The notes beneath the pieces were generated by a model. That model was not told where the DNA came from and did no database searches. It saw only the letters and a program-made list of their open reading frames with translations. A stretch of DNA of 64,000 nt, from the NCBI RefSeq assembly GCF_002487355.1, contig NZ_NTMG01000054.1:1-64000 (forward strand). The letters are read 5' to 3'. This document shows, in pieces, positions 45,307-55,969 of the stretch; position 1 is the first letter of the stretch, and each line of letters begins with the position of its first letter. The position numbers were made by a program, and so were the translations under genes. Source of the stretch: Candidatus Methanoperedens sp. BLZ2 (GTDB lineage: Archaea > Halobacteriota > Methanosarcinia > Methanosarcinales > Methanoperedenaceae).

Positions 45307-47055
45307 ATGAAATTCGCCAGCGAAGCAATAGGTATTAGATTAATTGAGACCGTAACATCCGGTCTCTACGATGGTAACCTTAATTGTTTGAGGGAATATG
45401 TACAAAACGGCATAGATGCAGGTGCAAAAAATATTGAGATCTCTTTTGAAAATGGAGACCAAAATCTAATCATACAGGATGATGGCTCTGGTATGAATAA
45501 ATTCGAATTAGAGAATAAGGCGTTAGGTATAGGAGTATCTGACAAAACTGAAGAAGATGCTGGATGGAGAGGCATAGGAATTTGGAGTGGAGTCCCAATA
45601 TGCCAGAGAATTGTTATAATAACTAAAAAATGCGATGATAAAAAATTCAGGATACAAATTAATAACGATGCTCTGCGGAACGAATACATGAGTAATAGAC
45701 CCGTTCTTGATATTTTAAGCAATGCTACAGGAGAAATTGAAGAATTACCATTAGGCAACGACGAATCCTTTGAAAAAGATCATTACACAATAGTAAGGTT
45801 AGAATCTATTTTGTATAATCAAAAAAATATTTTCAACAAAGATGATATACATAGCTATCTATCCAGTGTAGTACCAGCGCCTTTCGATGCAAAACAATTC
45901 GAACTCGCTACTGAGATTGATAAATGGCTTAATGAAAAGGGTGTGAAATATCCATCAGTTAATATCAATTTTTATGGTAGGATCTTTAGACCCCCGTACA
46001 AAAGTGATATTTTCTTTAAAGGTTTTATTCAAAAAGAATTTATAGTAGGTGATAAATTAATTGCAGTTGGTTGGTTTCTTACCACCAATAAAAATGAGAA
46101 ACTTGACAAACCAAACGGTGGAGTTTATTTTAAGAAAAAAGGTTTTACACTTGGAGATGAAAATCTTGTATTAAGACAATATAGTGGTACTTACCACCCG
46201 TGGCAATATGGAGAGATTCATATCATTTCCAGGGAATTACGTGAAAACGCTGCAAGAAATAACTTTGAATATAATAATAGAATTGTACAAACTTTTTTAG
46301 CTAATGTGGAAGAATATATCCGCCAACTTGAGATTCAAAACCACTATCAATCTGATAGAATTGCAGCAAACCAGATTAAAAAAGCACAAAAATATTTAGA
46401 AAATGAAGATTTACAATCTGCAGAAAAACTTGCTGATAAGATAAAAAGAAGATTAAATAAATCTGCACGTTTCCCTGTTGAGCCATCTCTTAAAATTATG
46501 CAACCACTAATAGATTCTAAATTTGAACAGGACAAAAAAGAATTTTCTATTTTAGAGACAAAAATAAACGAAATAAAATCAACTACCAGAGGTAGGAAAA
46601 AAGATTTCTTATTAAATACAGTCATCAACAATCTGTTCAAACCTGTGAGAGATAATGTCACAAAGCTATCTTCAAAAGGTCGGTTGTATCCAGAAATAAG
46701 CATCACAGAAGCCGTTAAAGAAATTCTTGAAAAGAAAACAGGGTTGAAGTTCACAAAGAATGAAATCTTCGAACTAAGTAAAGCTGCTTATGGATGGACT
46801 GATGTAGTTGGAAACAATACTCCAATATTACGTATAGATAAAACTAAAGATCAACATAACCGTCGTTTTGGCGTAATGGTTTATACCTTTTATGACCTGT
46901 TTGTTAATCTATGTAAGCATGAAAAAGGTAACGACTCCTTTAACTGGTTCGAAAATGCTCCTGAAGAAGAAAGGGAGATATTAGTTGCTGAAATGTATGC
47001 TGTAATTGATTTAATCTACAGGTTGATAGATAAATCAGAAAAAAGTCAACCTTAG
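45307..47055 (+). CDS. GHKL-type ATPase, unknown role
   Basis: 582 aa. The N-terminal domain has GHKL/HSP90-type motifs: LREYVQNGIDAGAKNIEI (N box), IQDDGSGMNKFEL (G1), and GWRGIGIWSG (G2). The middle and end are helical, with a likely coiled coil at about 350-460. This fits MORC/HSP90-like ATPases, sometimes linked to mobile or defence loci. No partner gene is evident; a radical SAM gene follows on the same strand after 82 bases. Confidence 0.65.
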   Translation: MKFASEAIGIRLIETVTSGLYDGNLNCLREYVQNGIDAGAKNIEISFENGDQNLIIQDDGSGMNKFELENKALGIGVSDKTEEDAGWRGIGIWSGVPICQRIVIITKKCDDKKFRIQINNDALRNEYMSNRPVLDILSNATGEIEELPLGNDESFEKDHYTIVRLESILYNQKNIFNKDDIHSYLSSVVPAPFDAKQFELATEIDKWLNEKGVKYPSVNINFYGRIFRPPYKSDIFFKGFIQKEFIVGDKLIAVGWFLTTNKNEKLDKPNGGVYFKKKGFTLGDENLVLRQYSGTYHPWQYGEIHIISRELRENAARNNFEYNNRIVQTFLANVEEYIRQLEIQNHYQSDRIAANQIKKAQKYLENEDLQSAEKLADKIKRRLNKSARFPVEPSLKIMQPLIDSKFEQDKKEFSILETKINEIKSTTRGRKKDFLLNTVINNLFKPVRDNVTKLSSKGRLYPEISITEAVKEILEKKTGLKFTKNEIFELSKAAYGWTDVVGNNTPILRIDKTKDQHNRRFGVMVYTFYDLFVNLCKHEKGNDSFNWFENAPEEEREILVAEMYAVIDLIYRLIDKSEKSQP

Positions 47056-47137
47056 GATCTTTCGGTTTGGTTATTTTAAGATCTTAATTTAGGATTTTAT
47101 AGGAATCTTTATAAATAGAGTTGACTTAAATAGTGAT

Positions 47138-48229
47138 GTGAAGATTTTACTTGTCGAACCAGATTATTATACAAAATATCCGCCATTAGGATTGATGAAA
47201 TTAGTCTCATATCATCGGTCTAAGGGGGATCAAGTTAAATTGGTTCGCGGTTTAAAAACCGATTTAAATTTTAATCCAGATAAAATAAAGATTACATCGC
47301 TTTTTACTTATGCCTGGCTCCCAGTTCATAATACGATTGAATTTTACCATGGGCTATTTCCAGATGCTAAGATTGAGGTTGGTGGTATTTATGCATCAAT
47401 AATGCCAGACCGGATTAAGGATTCATACCCTTTTGTAAATGTTCATGTTGGTTTATATGAAGAAGCAGAACTTTATTCGCCAGCTTATGATATTTTATTG
47501 GATGTTGAAAAATGGAAAGATTGGGATAGCTCAATAATATTCACTTCACGGGGATGTATAAGAAACTGTCCATTCTGCATTGTACCAAAAATAGAGGGAA
47601 AAATAAGGTCTGTTGCTTCTGATGTTCAAAATTATATTTATTCAGATCATAAAAGAGTAATATTATGGGATAATAATTTTTTAGCCTCGCCTGATTGGAA
47701 AATCACAATTGAGAATTTACTGGAAACTGGTTTAAAGATAGATTTTAATCAGGGGCTTGATGCAAGATTAATGGATGAAGAAAAAGCTGGATTTTTGGCC
47801 AGTCTTAGAATGCCAATGTTAAGAATGGCTTATGATTGGATTGGTGAAAAAAAAACCATAGTAAATGCTGTTGATTTGTTAGAAGAAGCTGGAGTAAAAA
47901 GGAGAAATATTTTATTTTACACATTGTACAATTTTTACGATCCCATTCAATCACATGGCGACTCGGCAGAAATGTTTTTAGAAAAATTGAAAGATATACA
48001 AAAACTTGGTTGCGTTTCATATCCTATGAGATTCGAACCGTTGAATTCATTGAAAAAGAATCAATATATTTCGCCTATGTGGACTACTGAACAACTAGAA
48101 GCGGTCTCAAAAGCGAGAAGGGTAATAGGATATGGGGGGGCTTTCCCACCTTATGAAGGCTTGATTAAGAAATTCGAGGCTGCAAAAGATTTTAATGAGG
48201 CTTTCCGTTTGCGCCTTTGCAACAATTAA
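47138..48229 (+). CDS. Radical SAM protein
   Basis: 363 aa. The radical SAM cluster motif is TSRGCIRNCPFCIVPK (about residue 135), with an N-terminal cobalamin-like Rossmann region (MKILLVEPDYYTKYPPLGLM) and the YGGAFPPYEG stretch late. Probably an Fe-S enzyme of the B12-dependent class; substrate unknown. It starts with GTG at 47138 because the nearby ATG at 47136 runs into a stop. Confidence 0.7.
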   Translation: MKILLVEPDYYTKYPPLGLMKLVSYHRSKGDQVKLVRGLKTDLNFNPDKIKITSLFTYAWLPVHNTIEFYHGLFPDAKIEVGGIYASIMPDRIKDSYPFVNVHVGLYEEAELYSPAYDILLDVEKWKDWDSSIIFTSRGCIRNCPFCIVPKIEGKIRSVASDVQNYIYSDHKRVILWDNNFLASPDWKITIENLLETGLKIDFNQGLDARLMDEEKAGFLASLRMPMLRMAYDWIGEKKTIVNAVDLLEEAGVKRRNILFYTLYNFYDPIQSHGDSAEMFLEKLKDIQKLGCVSYPMRFEPLNSLKKNQYISPMWTTEQLEAVSKARRVIGYGGAFPPYEGLIKKFEAAKDFNEAFRLRLCNN

Positions 48230-48234
48230 ATAAA

Positions 48235-48684
48235 TCAGGATAGTAATTTTCCGATTACATTGCTCCCTGTTTTTTCCCGGATATATCTATCTACCGACAG
48301 TTCGCCTCCACCGTTGATCACAAGATATAACGCCATCAAAAGCAGCGCGAATACGTATTCAAATCCTATCTTATCGCCTGCTATGAAAAATCCCTGCGAA
48401 AGGTGGACCGTGAACAGCGCTACAGCCATGGTTGCAGCTATACCTGCAGCACCGATACGGGTGAAGAATCCGAGGAGTACCATGAGCCCTCCGAAGAACT
48501 CAGCCAGGATCGCAAGCGTGCCAAGAGCAGGCGGTATGCCCATCTGCTGGAAAAACTGGACGGTTGCATCAAAACCATATCCTCCGTACCAGCCGAGAAG
48601 CTTCTGGGAGCCGTGGGCGAAAAAGATTATGCCCAGGGCTGCACGCAGAAATACCAGGCTGAAATTTTGCGTTTTTTCCGACAT
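48235..48684 (-). CDS. DoxX family membrane protein
   Basis: 149 aa with four helices. FFAHGSQKLLGWYGGYG and AILAEFFGGLMVLLGFF are typical of DoxX/YphA. The ATG at 48684 is preceded by GGAGTGAGC and overlaps the stop region of the Cys-rich small gene by a few bases' spacing, so I prefer it to the upstream in-frame ATG at 48768. DoxX proteins sit in the membrane and are often controlled by HxlR regulators, as here. Confidence 0.8.
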   Translation of the reverse strand: MSEKTQNFSLVFLRAALGIIFFAHGSQKLLGWYGGYGFDATVQFFQQMGIPPALGTLAILAEFFGGLMVLLGFFTRIGAAGIAATMAVALFTVHLSQGFFIAGDKIGFEYVFALLLMALYLVINGGGELSVDRYIREKTGSNVIGKLLS

Positions 48685-48689
48685 CTGGC

Positions 48690-48821
48690 TCACTCCACGG
48701 ATTTCAAAGCCTGCCTTGCCATACTTACCGGGCATTCGTTGGTGTGGCTGCTGCCGCAGTGAAGGCATGCATCGTTTACAGCATTGAGTGCTGTTTCTAT
48801 TTTTTCTTTGTCAAAATTCAT
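48690..48821 (-). CDS. 43-aa Cys-rich small protein
   Basis: A short gene starting MNFDKEKIETALNAV, with four residues that can bind metal (CLHCGSSHTNEC: three cysteines and a His in one small loop). It sits five bases before the DoxX start on the same strand, in the operon faced by the HxlR gene. It is a likely metal or disulfide redox partner. Unknown family. Confidence 0.55.
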   Translation of the reverse strand: MNFDKEKIETALNAVNDACLHCGSSHTNECPVSMARQALKSVE

Positions 48822-48872
48822 ATTTTAAAACCTCAAATCCCTATTAATTATTATATTATATTTAAAATTAAA

Positions 48873-48888
48873 GTTACCAACAGGTAAC
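48873..48888. promoter_or_regulatory. GTTACC-N4-GGTAAC palindrome between HxlR and DoxX operons
   Basis: A perfect dyad with a four-base spacer, in the 134-base gap between divergent genes. HxlR-family regulators commonly bind such dyads near the promoter of a divergent target, so this is the likely operator for the redox-sensitive regulator at 48956. Confidence 0.65.
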
Positions 48889-48955
48889 CTCATGTAAAAA
48901 GACCATCATTCAAAAGACCAAAGATATATTATATAACACTTATATATACCGAATT

Positions 48956-49357
48956 GTGACTCCTGGTACATCAACTTCAAATAAAGAGATTTGTCCTGTA
49001 GTAGAATCGATATATACAATAGGGAATAAGTGGTCTCTTGTTATTACGTATAATTTAATGAAATCACCAAAAAGGTTCAATGAATTGAAAGCCTGCATTC
49101 CCGGGATATCTTCCAAGGTTCTCACCCAGAATTTATCCGAACTTCAAAAGAACGGGATTATCGAAAAAAAGACAACTTTGGACCAGCCCGAAAAAACAGA
49201 ATATATACTTACAGAGAAGGGCGAAGACCTGAGAAATTTAATGCAGGAGGTAAAAACCTGGGGTGAAAAATGGCTCACCGGGCAGCAACAGCCAGAGTCT
49301 GGTCAGGGGCTGGAACAGATAAATGCCCTCCTTACCATCCCTGCTCAATCTGTATAA
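48956..49357 (+). CDS. HxlR-family winged-helix regulator
   Basis: 133 aa. The conserved cysteine near the N-terminus (Cys13 in ICPVVESIYTIGNKW) is the redox/quinone/electrophile sensor in YodB- and HypR-like proteins. FNELKACIPGISSKVLTQ and KTEYILTEKG are the DNA-binding wing elements. It starts with GTG. It faces the Cys-rich gene/DoxX operon. Confidence 0.85.
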   Translation: MTPGTSTSNKEICPVVESIYTIGNKWSLVITYNLMKSPKRFNELKACIPGISSKVLTQNLSELQKNGIIEKKTTLDQPEKTEYILTEKGEDLRNLMQEVKTWGEKWLTGQQQPESGQGLEQINALLTIPAQSV

Positions 49358-49433
49358 CTTTATATGTAAGTAGAACATGTTTCTTAACTTCCGGTCCATT
49401 TTTTGGGATTCAGTCCACTGAAGAATCCTGCAT

Positions 49434-50153
49434 CTATTTTTTGCCTCCGTACATTGTAAATATTCCATATTTATAGAAGCAATCCACATCTTTGAAGCCG
49501 ATATATTTTAAGGCTTCAATCTGTGCATCTAAAGTATCAGGTTTATTTTCCGCAAGTTTATATCTTTTGATGATCTCGTCAAAATAATTACCTTCTATTT
49601 TTAAGAGGGTTTTTCTTTCATCAATCCATTCTTTCCAGAGCAAGAGATACCATCGCTCAAGGGCCTCTGTCGGAGCAAGGACAACATCAATGTTCAGAAA
49701 GTATCCATCTGTATCCAGATGGGAATAGATACTCCTGAATAGTGCTTCTTTCTCATCCATTGTTATATGATGTATTGCCAGTGAAGAAACTATAAAATCA
49801 AAATTTCCTTGTACAAGGTTTTTATCAATAATCTCTTGAAAACTTGCTTTAATAAAATGAGTATGATTAAAGCCAGTTAGACGCTTTCTAGCTTTATTGA
49901 GCATATCCTCCGAACCATCTATCAAAGTGGCTGATATTGAGTTATTAACTTTCAAAAGTTCATGAGTAATAATTCCATCTCCACATCCAAGATCAAGAAT
50001 TCTAATATTTGGTTTTTTGTTGATAAAATGGTTGTAAAAAGATCTCAGAATCTCAAGCAACCTTCTGCGCTCAACGATATAGATATCCGAATTTTCTATG
50101 TATTCTTGAGAAAACTCAGCATTTGCCCATTCAGATTTATTGAATTCGATCAT
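49434..50153 (-). CDS. SAM-dependent methyltransferase
   Basis: About 239 aa. ILDLGCGDGIITHELL is the SAM-binding motif, with FDFIVSSLAIHHITMDEKEA as motif IV region; a long C-terminal part (about 150-239) may bind the acceptor. I chose the ATG at 50153 because it follows a GAGGTT; the in-frame ATG at 50225 adds an unusual hydrophobic extension. The acceptor is unknown. Confidence 0.7.
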   Translation of the reverse strand: MIEFNKSEWANAEFSQEYIENSDIYIVERRRLLEILRSFYNHFINKKPNIRILDLGCGDGIITHELLKVNNSISATLIDGSEDMLNKARKRLTGFNHTHFIKASFQEIIDKNLVQGNFDFIVSSLAIHHITMDEKEALFRSIYSHLDTDGYFLNIDVVLAPTEALERWYLLLWKEWIDERKTLLKIEGNYFDEIIKRYKLAENKPDTLDAQIEALKYIGFKDVDCFYKYGIFTMYGGKK

Positions 50154-50327
50154 AACCTCGAAAAGCAATAGAAAAATGCCGGGAATGGGCACGTACGGGG
50201 GGTTTAAGATGGCTGACATACGCAAAGCTTCGCTTGATTCTCATGCTCCAGGTGCTCCTATCCTCCGGAAATGATATGAAAATAAAAAACCTGCAATGTC
50301 AATCTAAAATGATAGGTATGAAGCAGC

Positions 50328-50564
50328 TCATTCCATCTCCCGAATACTGACAACACCATGCTTAAAGACCACTATTTTCTTCGGCTTTTTCGATTTTATA
50401 TCCTTCGTTTCTATCAGAATAAGTTCGTACTTGCTATATTCAGTCAATACGCCAGTTATTGTTTTTCCGCTAAATGTTTCACAAACAACTATCTTATTGA
50501 TTAAATCAGATAAATATTCTGATTGCTGTAACTTTTCATTCCTGATTATTTCCTTTTCAGCCAT
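50328..50564 (-). CDS. Lsm/Sm-like RNA-binding protein
   Basis: 78 aa. GKTITGVLTEYSKYELIL followed by KIVVFKHGVVSIRE matches the Sm1 and Sm2 motifs of Lsm/Hfq-type proteins, which form rings on RNA. It sits alone between the methyltransferase and the nitrogen-control genes. Confidence 0.55.
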   Translation of the reverse strand: MAEKEIIRNEKLQQSEYLSDLINKIVVCETFSGKTITGVLTEYSKYELILIETKDIKSKKPKKIVVFKHGVVSIREME

Positions 50565-50706
50565 ATTTATATCATCCCTTATTCAGCATTTAACCATATC
50601 AATCCAATCCATAAAGTTAGCCACCAGTCTCCATAACATATATTAAAGCTGACTGGAGATACGATAAAGTTATCCAGGGAGCAATACCTTCCGCCTCCCG
50701 GCTTTT

Positions 50707-51458
<752 letters not shown>

Positions 51459-51472
51459 CTTAAATCAACTCC

Positions 51473-52789
51473 TTATAAGTATGCCTTCTCGCCATGCTGG
51501 GAAACGTCAAGTCCTTCAACTTCATGTTCATCCTTTACCCGCAGGCCCATTGTCGCATCAAGAACCTTGAGTATAATGGCCGTCATAACAAATGAATAAG
51601 CCAATACAGCCACGATCGCTATCATCTGCTTCACTACAAGTCCCGGATTCCCGTAAATAAGACCGTCTGCCCCGGCAGTGTTAATTGCAACGGAAGCAAA
51701 TATCCCTGTTGCAAGAGCACCCCAGATACCTCCGACCCCATGACATGCCATGACGTCAAGAGAATCATCGATACTGGTCCTTTTAGACCTCAGATGCATC
51801 GCAAAGTAGCAGAATATTCCTGCTCCTATGCCGATAATTATTGCAGGGACTACACCCACAAAGCCAGATCCTGGGGTTATTGCCACAAGACCTGCGACAC
51901 CACCGGTAACGATCCCGACCGCATTCGGTTTTCCTCCATGTGTCCAGCTTACGAATGTCCAGGTAAGAGCTGCTGCTGCCGCAGCCGTGTTAGTGACGAT
52001 AAAAGCGTTAGCTGCAAGCCCGTTGGCAGCAAGTGCGCTTCCTGCGTTAAAGCCGAACCAGCCAAACCACAGGAGTACACCACCGATTATGGTCATCGGG
52101 ACGTTGTGCGGCGCCATGTCCTCGCTTCCGTATCCGAGGCGCTTTCCTATAATTATCGCTGCTGCAAACGCTGAAATTCCCGCAGTGATGTGGACGACTG
52201 TACCGCCTGCAAAGTCAAGAGCGCCAAGTGTGCGTATCCATCCGCCTACACCCCATACCCAGTGCGCCACCGGGTCATAAACAAGAGTTGCCCAGAGTAC
52301 ACTGAAAACCATCATTGTGCTGAATTTCATCCTGTCTGCAAAAGATCCGGTTATTAATGCGGGTGTGATAATTGCGAACATTGCCTGGAATATCATGAAT
52401 ACAGATGCAGGTATCGTGGCAGCATAATCAGGGTTCGGGGCTGCTCCCACACCATTAAGGCCAAGCCACTCAAGGCCCCCTATCAAACCTCTTCCGGTAT
52501 CATGACCGAATGCCAGGCTGTATCCGAAAAGCACCCACTGGATGCTTATTATTGCCAGTATTATGAAGCTTTGCATGATGATAGCCAGGACGTTCTTTTT
52601 CCTGACCATCCCGCCATAGAAAAGCCCGACAGCAGGAGTCATTAACATGACAAGGGCAGCAGAAACAAGTACCCATGCCGTGTCTCCTGAATTGACCACT
52701 CCTGCTTCTTCAGCCAGAGCAGGCATTACTATTATTGAAAAGATCGCCACTATCAATGCAGCAGATCTTGCATTTCCTATCTTGTACAC
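51473..52789 (-). CDS. amtB: Ammonium channel AmtB
   Basis: 438 aa, signal peptide-like start and 11 helices. MTPAVGLFYGGMVRKKNVL, FDFAGGTVVHITAGISAF-type region (as LDFAGGTVVHITAGISA), MACHGVGGIWGALATGIFAS and the paired pore histidines (VHI, CHGVGG) match Amt/Mep. It moves ammonium across the membrane and is gated by GlnK. It starts with GTG after GAGGTGAT. The promoter region facing nifH carries a palindrome. Confidence 0.92.
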   Translation of the reverse strand: MYKIGNARSAALIVAIFSIIVMPALAEEAGVVNSGDTAWVLVSAALVMLMTPAVGLFYGGMVRKKNVLAIIMQSFIILAIISIQWVLFGYSLAFGHDTGRGLIGGLEWLGLNGVGAAPNPDYAATIPASVFMIFQAMFAIITPALITGSFADRMKFSTMMVFSVLWATLVYDPVAHWVWGVGGWIRTLGALDFAGGTVVHITAGISAFAAAIIIGKRLGYGSEDMAPHNVPMTIIGGVLLWFGWFGFNAGSALAANGLAANAFIVTNTAAAAAALTWTFVSWTHGGKPNAVGIVTGGVAGLVAITPGSGFVGVVPAIIIGIGAGIFCYFAMHLRSKRTSIDDSLDVMACHGVGGIWGALATGIFASVAINTAGADGLIYGNPGLVVKQMIAIVAVLAYSFVMTAIILKVLDATMGLRVKDEHEVEGLDVSQHGEKAYL

Positions 52790-52834
52790 CGAATATCACC
52801 TCATTTATTTTTGTTTACCTTTTTTTAACAGGCA

Positions 52835-52851
52835 TACGGTAACTTACTGTA
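52835..52851. promoter_or_regulatory. 17-bp dyad at the amtB promoter
   Basis: TAC-g-GTAA-c-TTAC-t-GTA is an imperfect palindrome (52835-52851). It lies between the amtB start and a TATA-like stretch on the minus strand (52858-52866), about where transcription should begin, so it is a good repressor site; a nitrogen regulator such as NrpR is a candidate. Confidence 0.5.
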
Positions 52852-52886
52852 TATTTGTTAATATAAATACTTTTTTCTTATTATAG

Positions 52887-53771
<885 letters not shown>

Positions 53772-53775
53772 GAAT

Positions 53776-54093
53776 ATGAAGATGATACGTGCAATAATAA
53801 GGCCAAACAAGGAAGAAAAAGTTGTTGAGCACCTGGAAAAAGAAGGGTTTGTGTCCCTCACCAAGATGAACGTGTTTGGGCGCGGCAAGCAAAAAGGGAT
53901 CAGGGTAGGGACGGTATGTTACGACGAGCTGCCTAAAGTGATGCTGATGCTGGTCGTGGATGACACGGAAGTTCAAAAGGCGATAAACGTTATCCAGAAC
54001 AGCGCCCGCACCGGGAATATCGGCGACGGTAAGATATTCGTGACCGATGTTTCAGAAGCGTATACTGTGAGGACAGGCGCATCAGGATTATAG
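53776..54093 (+). CDS. nifI1: Nitrogenase-associated PII protein NifI1
   Basis: 105 aa, four bases after nifH. MIRAIIRPNKEEKVVEHLEK, the T-loop GKQKGIRVGTVCYDELPKVM, and GNIGDGKIFVTDVSEA identify it. NifI1 and NifI2 form a complex that blocks NifDK when ammonium is sensed, as in methanogens. Confidence 0.92.
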   Translation: MKMIRAIIRPNKEEKVVEHLEKEGFVSLTKMNVFGRGKQKGIRVGTVCYDELPKVMLMLVVDDTEVQKAINVIQNSARTGNIGDGKIFVTDVSEAYTVRTGASGL

Positions 54094-54101
54094 GTGAAAA
54101 T

Positions 54102-54479
54102 ATGAAGGAAGTTATTGCCATAATCCGAAGGCACAATTTGCAGGAGACAAAAGCAGGTCTTCTGGGAATAGGAGTGCCAGCGATCACAATGATAAGCGTA
54201 GAAGGCAGAGGCAAACAGAAAGGGCTGCCTGGCTGGAATTATGAACTCGATCCCGCACTCATAGAGTTAGAGGAAAAAAATTTAGGGGCTGCCATGCGCT
54301 TTATCCCCAAAAGGATGATCTCAACAGTGGTTGAGGATGATGATGTCCCGAAAGTGGTTGAGACCATAATCAGGACGAATCAGACAGGGCATATTGGAGA
54401 TGGCAAGATCTTCGTGTGTCCTGTGGAAGATGCAGTGAGAGTAAGAACAGGAGAAAGCAAAGAACAGGCATTGAATTGA
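54102..54479 (+). CDS. nifI2: Nitrogenase-associated PII protein NifI2
   Basis: 125 aa. EVIAIIRRHNLQETKAGLL, a long T-loop with GWNYELDPALIELEEKN, and GHIGDGKIFVCPVEDAVRVR identify it. The larger T-loop distinguishes NifI2 from NifI1. It lies eight bases after nifI1. Confidence 0.92.
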   Translation: MKEVIAIIRRHNLQETKAGLLGIGVPAITMISVEGRGKQKGLPGWNYELDPALIELEEKNLGAAMRFIPKRMISTVVEDDDVPKVVETIIRTNQTGHIGDGKIFVCPVEDAVRVRTGESKEQALN

Positions 54480-54497
54480 GATCGATCAGTATTGATA

Positions 54498-54566
54498 AAC
54501 CACAGAGCACACAAAGGACGCAGAGAAAAACAACATCTCTCTGTGAACTCTGTGTTCTCTGTGGTT
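54498..54566. repeat. Long inverted repeat between nifI2 and nifD
   Basis: The arms start aaccacagagca... and end ...tctctgtggtt, with an internal imperfect pairing of cacagag/ctctgtg units, so the RNA can fold into a long hairpin. It matches the element at 57689-57756 in design. Such cacagag-type palindromic repeats are scattered in many genomes. Here it lies inside the operon and could stop ribosomes or RNases or balance expression of downstream genes. Confidence 0.75.
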
Positions 54567-54598
54567 GATTTTATTTGAATAAAAAAAGGAGTAAAAAA

Positions 54599-55969
54599 AT
54601 GACAACAATATTACCTGAATGCGATATCCCCATACCGCAGCGTCAGCCACACATTATTTGCCATGATCCGGCGAATATCATATTGCCCATGTGCAATGTC
54701 CAGACAGTCCCGGGCGACATGACCGAGCGCGGCTGCACGTTCGCAGGATGCAGGGGCGTAGTTGGCGGGCCTGTAAAGGACGCAATACAACTGGTGCACG
54801 GACCGATTGGATGTGCCTATTATACCTGGGGCACGCGCAGGAACCTTTCAGACACGAAACTGCACAGAAAGTACTGCTTCAGTACTGACCTGACAGAAGA
54901 AAGTGTGATATACGGCGGTGCAAAAAAGCTACTAAATTCTATTATAGAGTCGCATGAGCTTTTTCCCGAAGGAAAGGCGGTATTCGTGTATTCCACATGC
55001 GTGGTCGGGTTGATTGGTGATGATACCGAAGCTATATGCAAGCAGGCCCAGGAAAAGATCGGGATACCCGTGATACCTTTCCATTGCGAAGGTTTCAGGG
55101 GCGTGAGCCAGTCCCTGGGGCATCACATCGCCAACCGCACACTGTTTGAGAAAGTGGTTGGAACAGAAGAACCGCAAGAGACCACACCATACGATATGTG
55201 CATAGTAGGTGAATTCAACATCGACGGCGATGCGTGGATCGTCAAGCCTTTATTTGAAAGGATGGGCGTGAGAGTTCTTTCGGTATTTACAGGCAATGCC
55301 TCGTATAGTGATATTCCGCCCATGCACAGGGCAAAGCTGAATATCGTGCAGTGCCAGAGGTCATCCACATATATCGCAAAGATGATCCAGGATAAGTACG
55401 GAGTCCAATATATCAACGTATCCCTGTTTGGCATGACTCAAACTGCACAAGCTCTTCGAGATGTGGGAAAATTCTTCCGCCTTGAAGAAAATGCAGAAAA
55501 AGTGATAGCAGAAGAGCTTGCATTGTACCAGTCCAGGATCGATCATTATAGAAAGAAACTTGAGGGTAAGAAGTGCTTCATATACCAGGGGGCTCCGCGT
55601 GCCTGGCACTGGATGGGGCCGATGCGCGAACTGGGCATCGAAACGATCCTCACTGCTACCACGTTCGGTCATAAGGACGACTATGAAAAAATAATGGAAA
55701 AGGCAAAGCCAGGACATATCTGCATAGACAACCCGAATGCTCTTGAGATAGAGGAATATCTGGTAAAGCTCAAGCCTGATTTCTTTATCGGAGGATTGAA
55801 GGAGAAATACCTGACATACAAGCTTGGCATTCCCTTTATCAACGGTCATTCCTACGAAGAAGGACCTTATGCAGGTTTTGAGGGATTCGTGAATTTCGCA
55901 AAGGATATTGATGTTGCAGTGAACAGCCCGGTATGGAAGTTCATAAACCAGCCCCTGGAGGCGAAGTAA
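54599..55969 (+). CDS. nifD: Nitrogenase alpha subunit, Mo-type group III-like
   Basis: 456 aa. The P-cluster cysteines are Cys46 (GCTFAGC), Cys72 (HGPIGCAYY) and Cys134 (STCVVGLIGDD); the cofactor-binding Cys252 (VQCQRSSTYI) and His417 (NGHSYEEG) are kept, as is CEGFRGVSQSLGHHIAN, which is Mo-type rather than V- or Fe-only-type. A delta-subunit gene (G) is absent between D and K, also arguing for Mo. The ATG at 54599 follows AAAGGAG and is preferred to 54575. It works with NifK and NifH to reduce N2. Confidence 0.93.
   Translation: MTTILPECDIPIPQRQPHIICHDPANIILPMCNVQTVPGDMTERGCTFAGCRGVVGGPVKDAIQLVHGPIGCAYYTWGTRRNLSDTKLHRKYCFSTDLTEESVIYGGAKKLLNSIIESHELFPEGKAVFVYSTCVVGLIGDDTEAICKQAQEKIGIPVIPFHCEGFRGVSQSLGHHIANRTLFEKVVGTEEPQETTPYDMCIVGEFNIDGDAWIVKPLFERMGVRVLSVFTGNASYSDIPPMHRAKLNIVQCQRSSTYIAKMIQDKYGVQYINVSLFGMTQTAQALRDVGKFFRLEENAEKVIAEELALYQSRIDHYRKKLEGKKCFIYQGAPRAWHWMGPMRELGIETILTATTFGHKDDYEKIMEKAKPGHICIDNPNALEIEEYLVKLKPDFFIGGLKEKYLTYKLGIPFINGHSYEEGPYAGFEGFVNFAKDIDVAVNSPVWKFINQPLEAK

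Noticed and set aside
48235-48787. Plus-strand frames of up to 175 codons opposite DoxX
   Set aside because: The minus strand encodes a clear DoxX protein and a coupled small gene; the opposite frames lack features.
54599-55969. Assigning the nitrogenase to the V- or Fe-only type because of Vnf/Anf-like stretches in D and K
   Set aside because: The sequence around the cofactor site (CEGFRGVSQSLGHH) is Mo-type and no delta-subunit gene lies between D and K.
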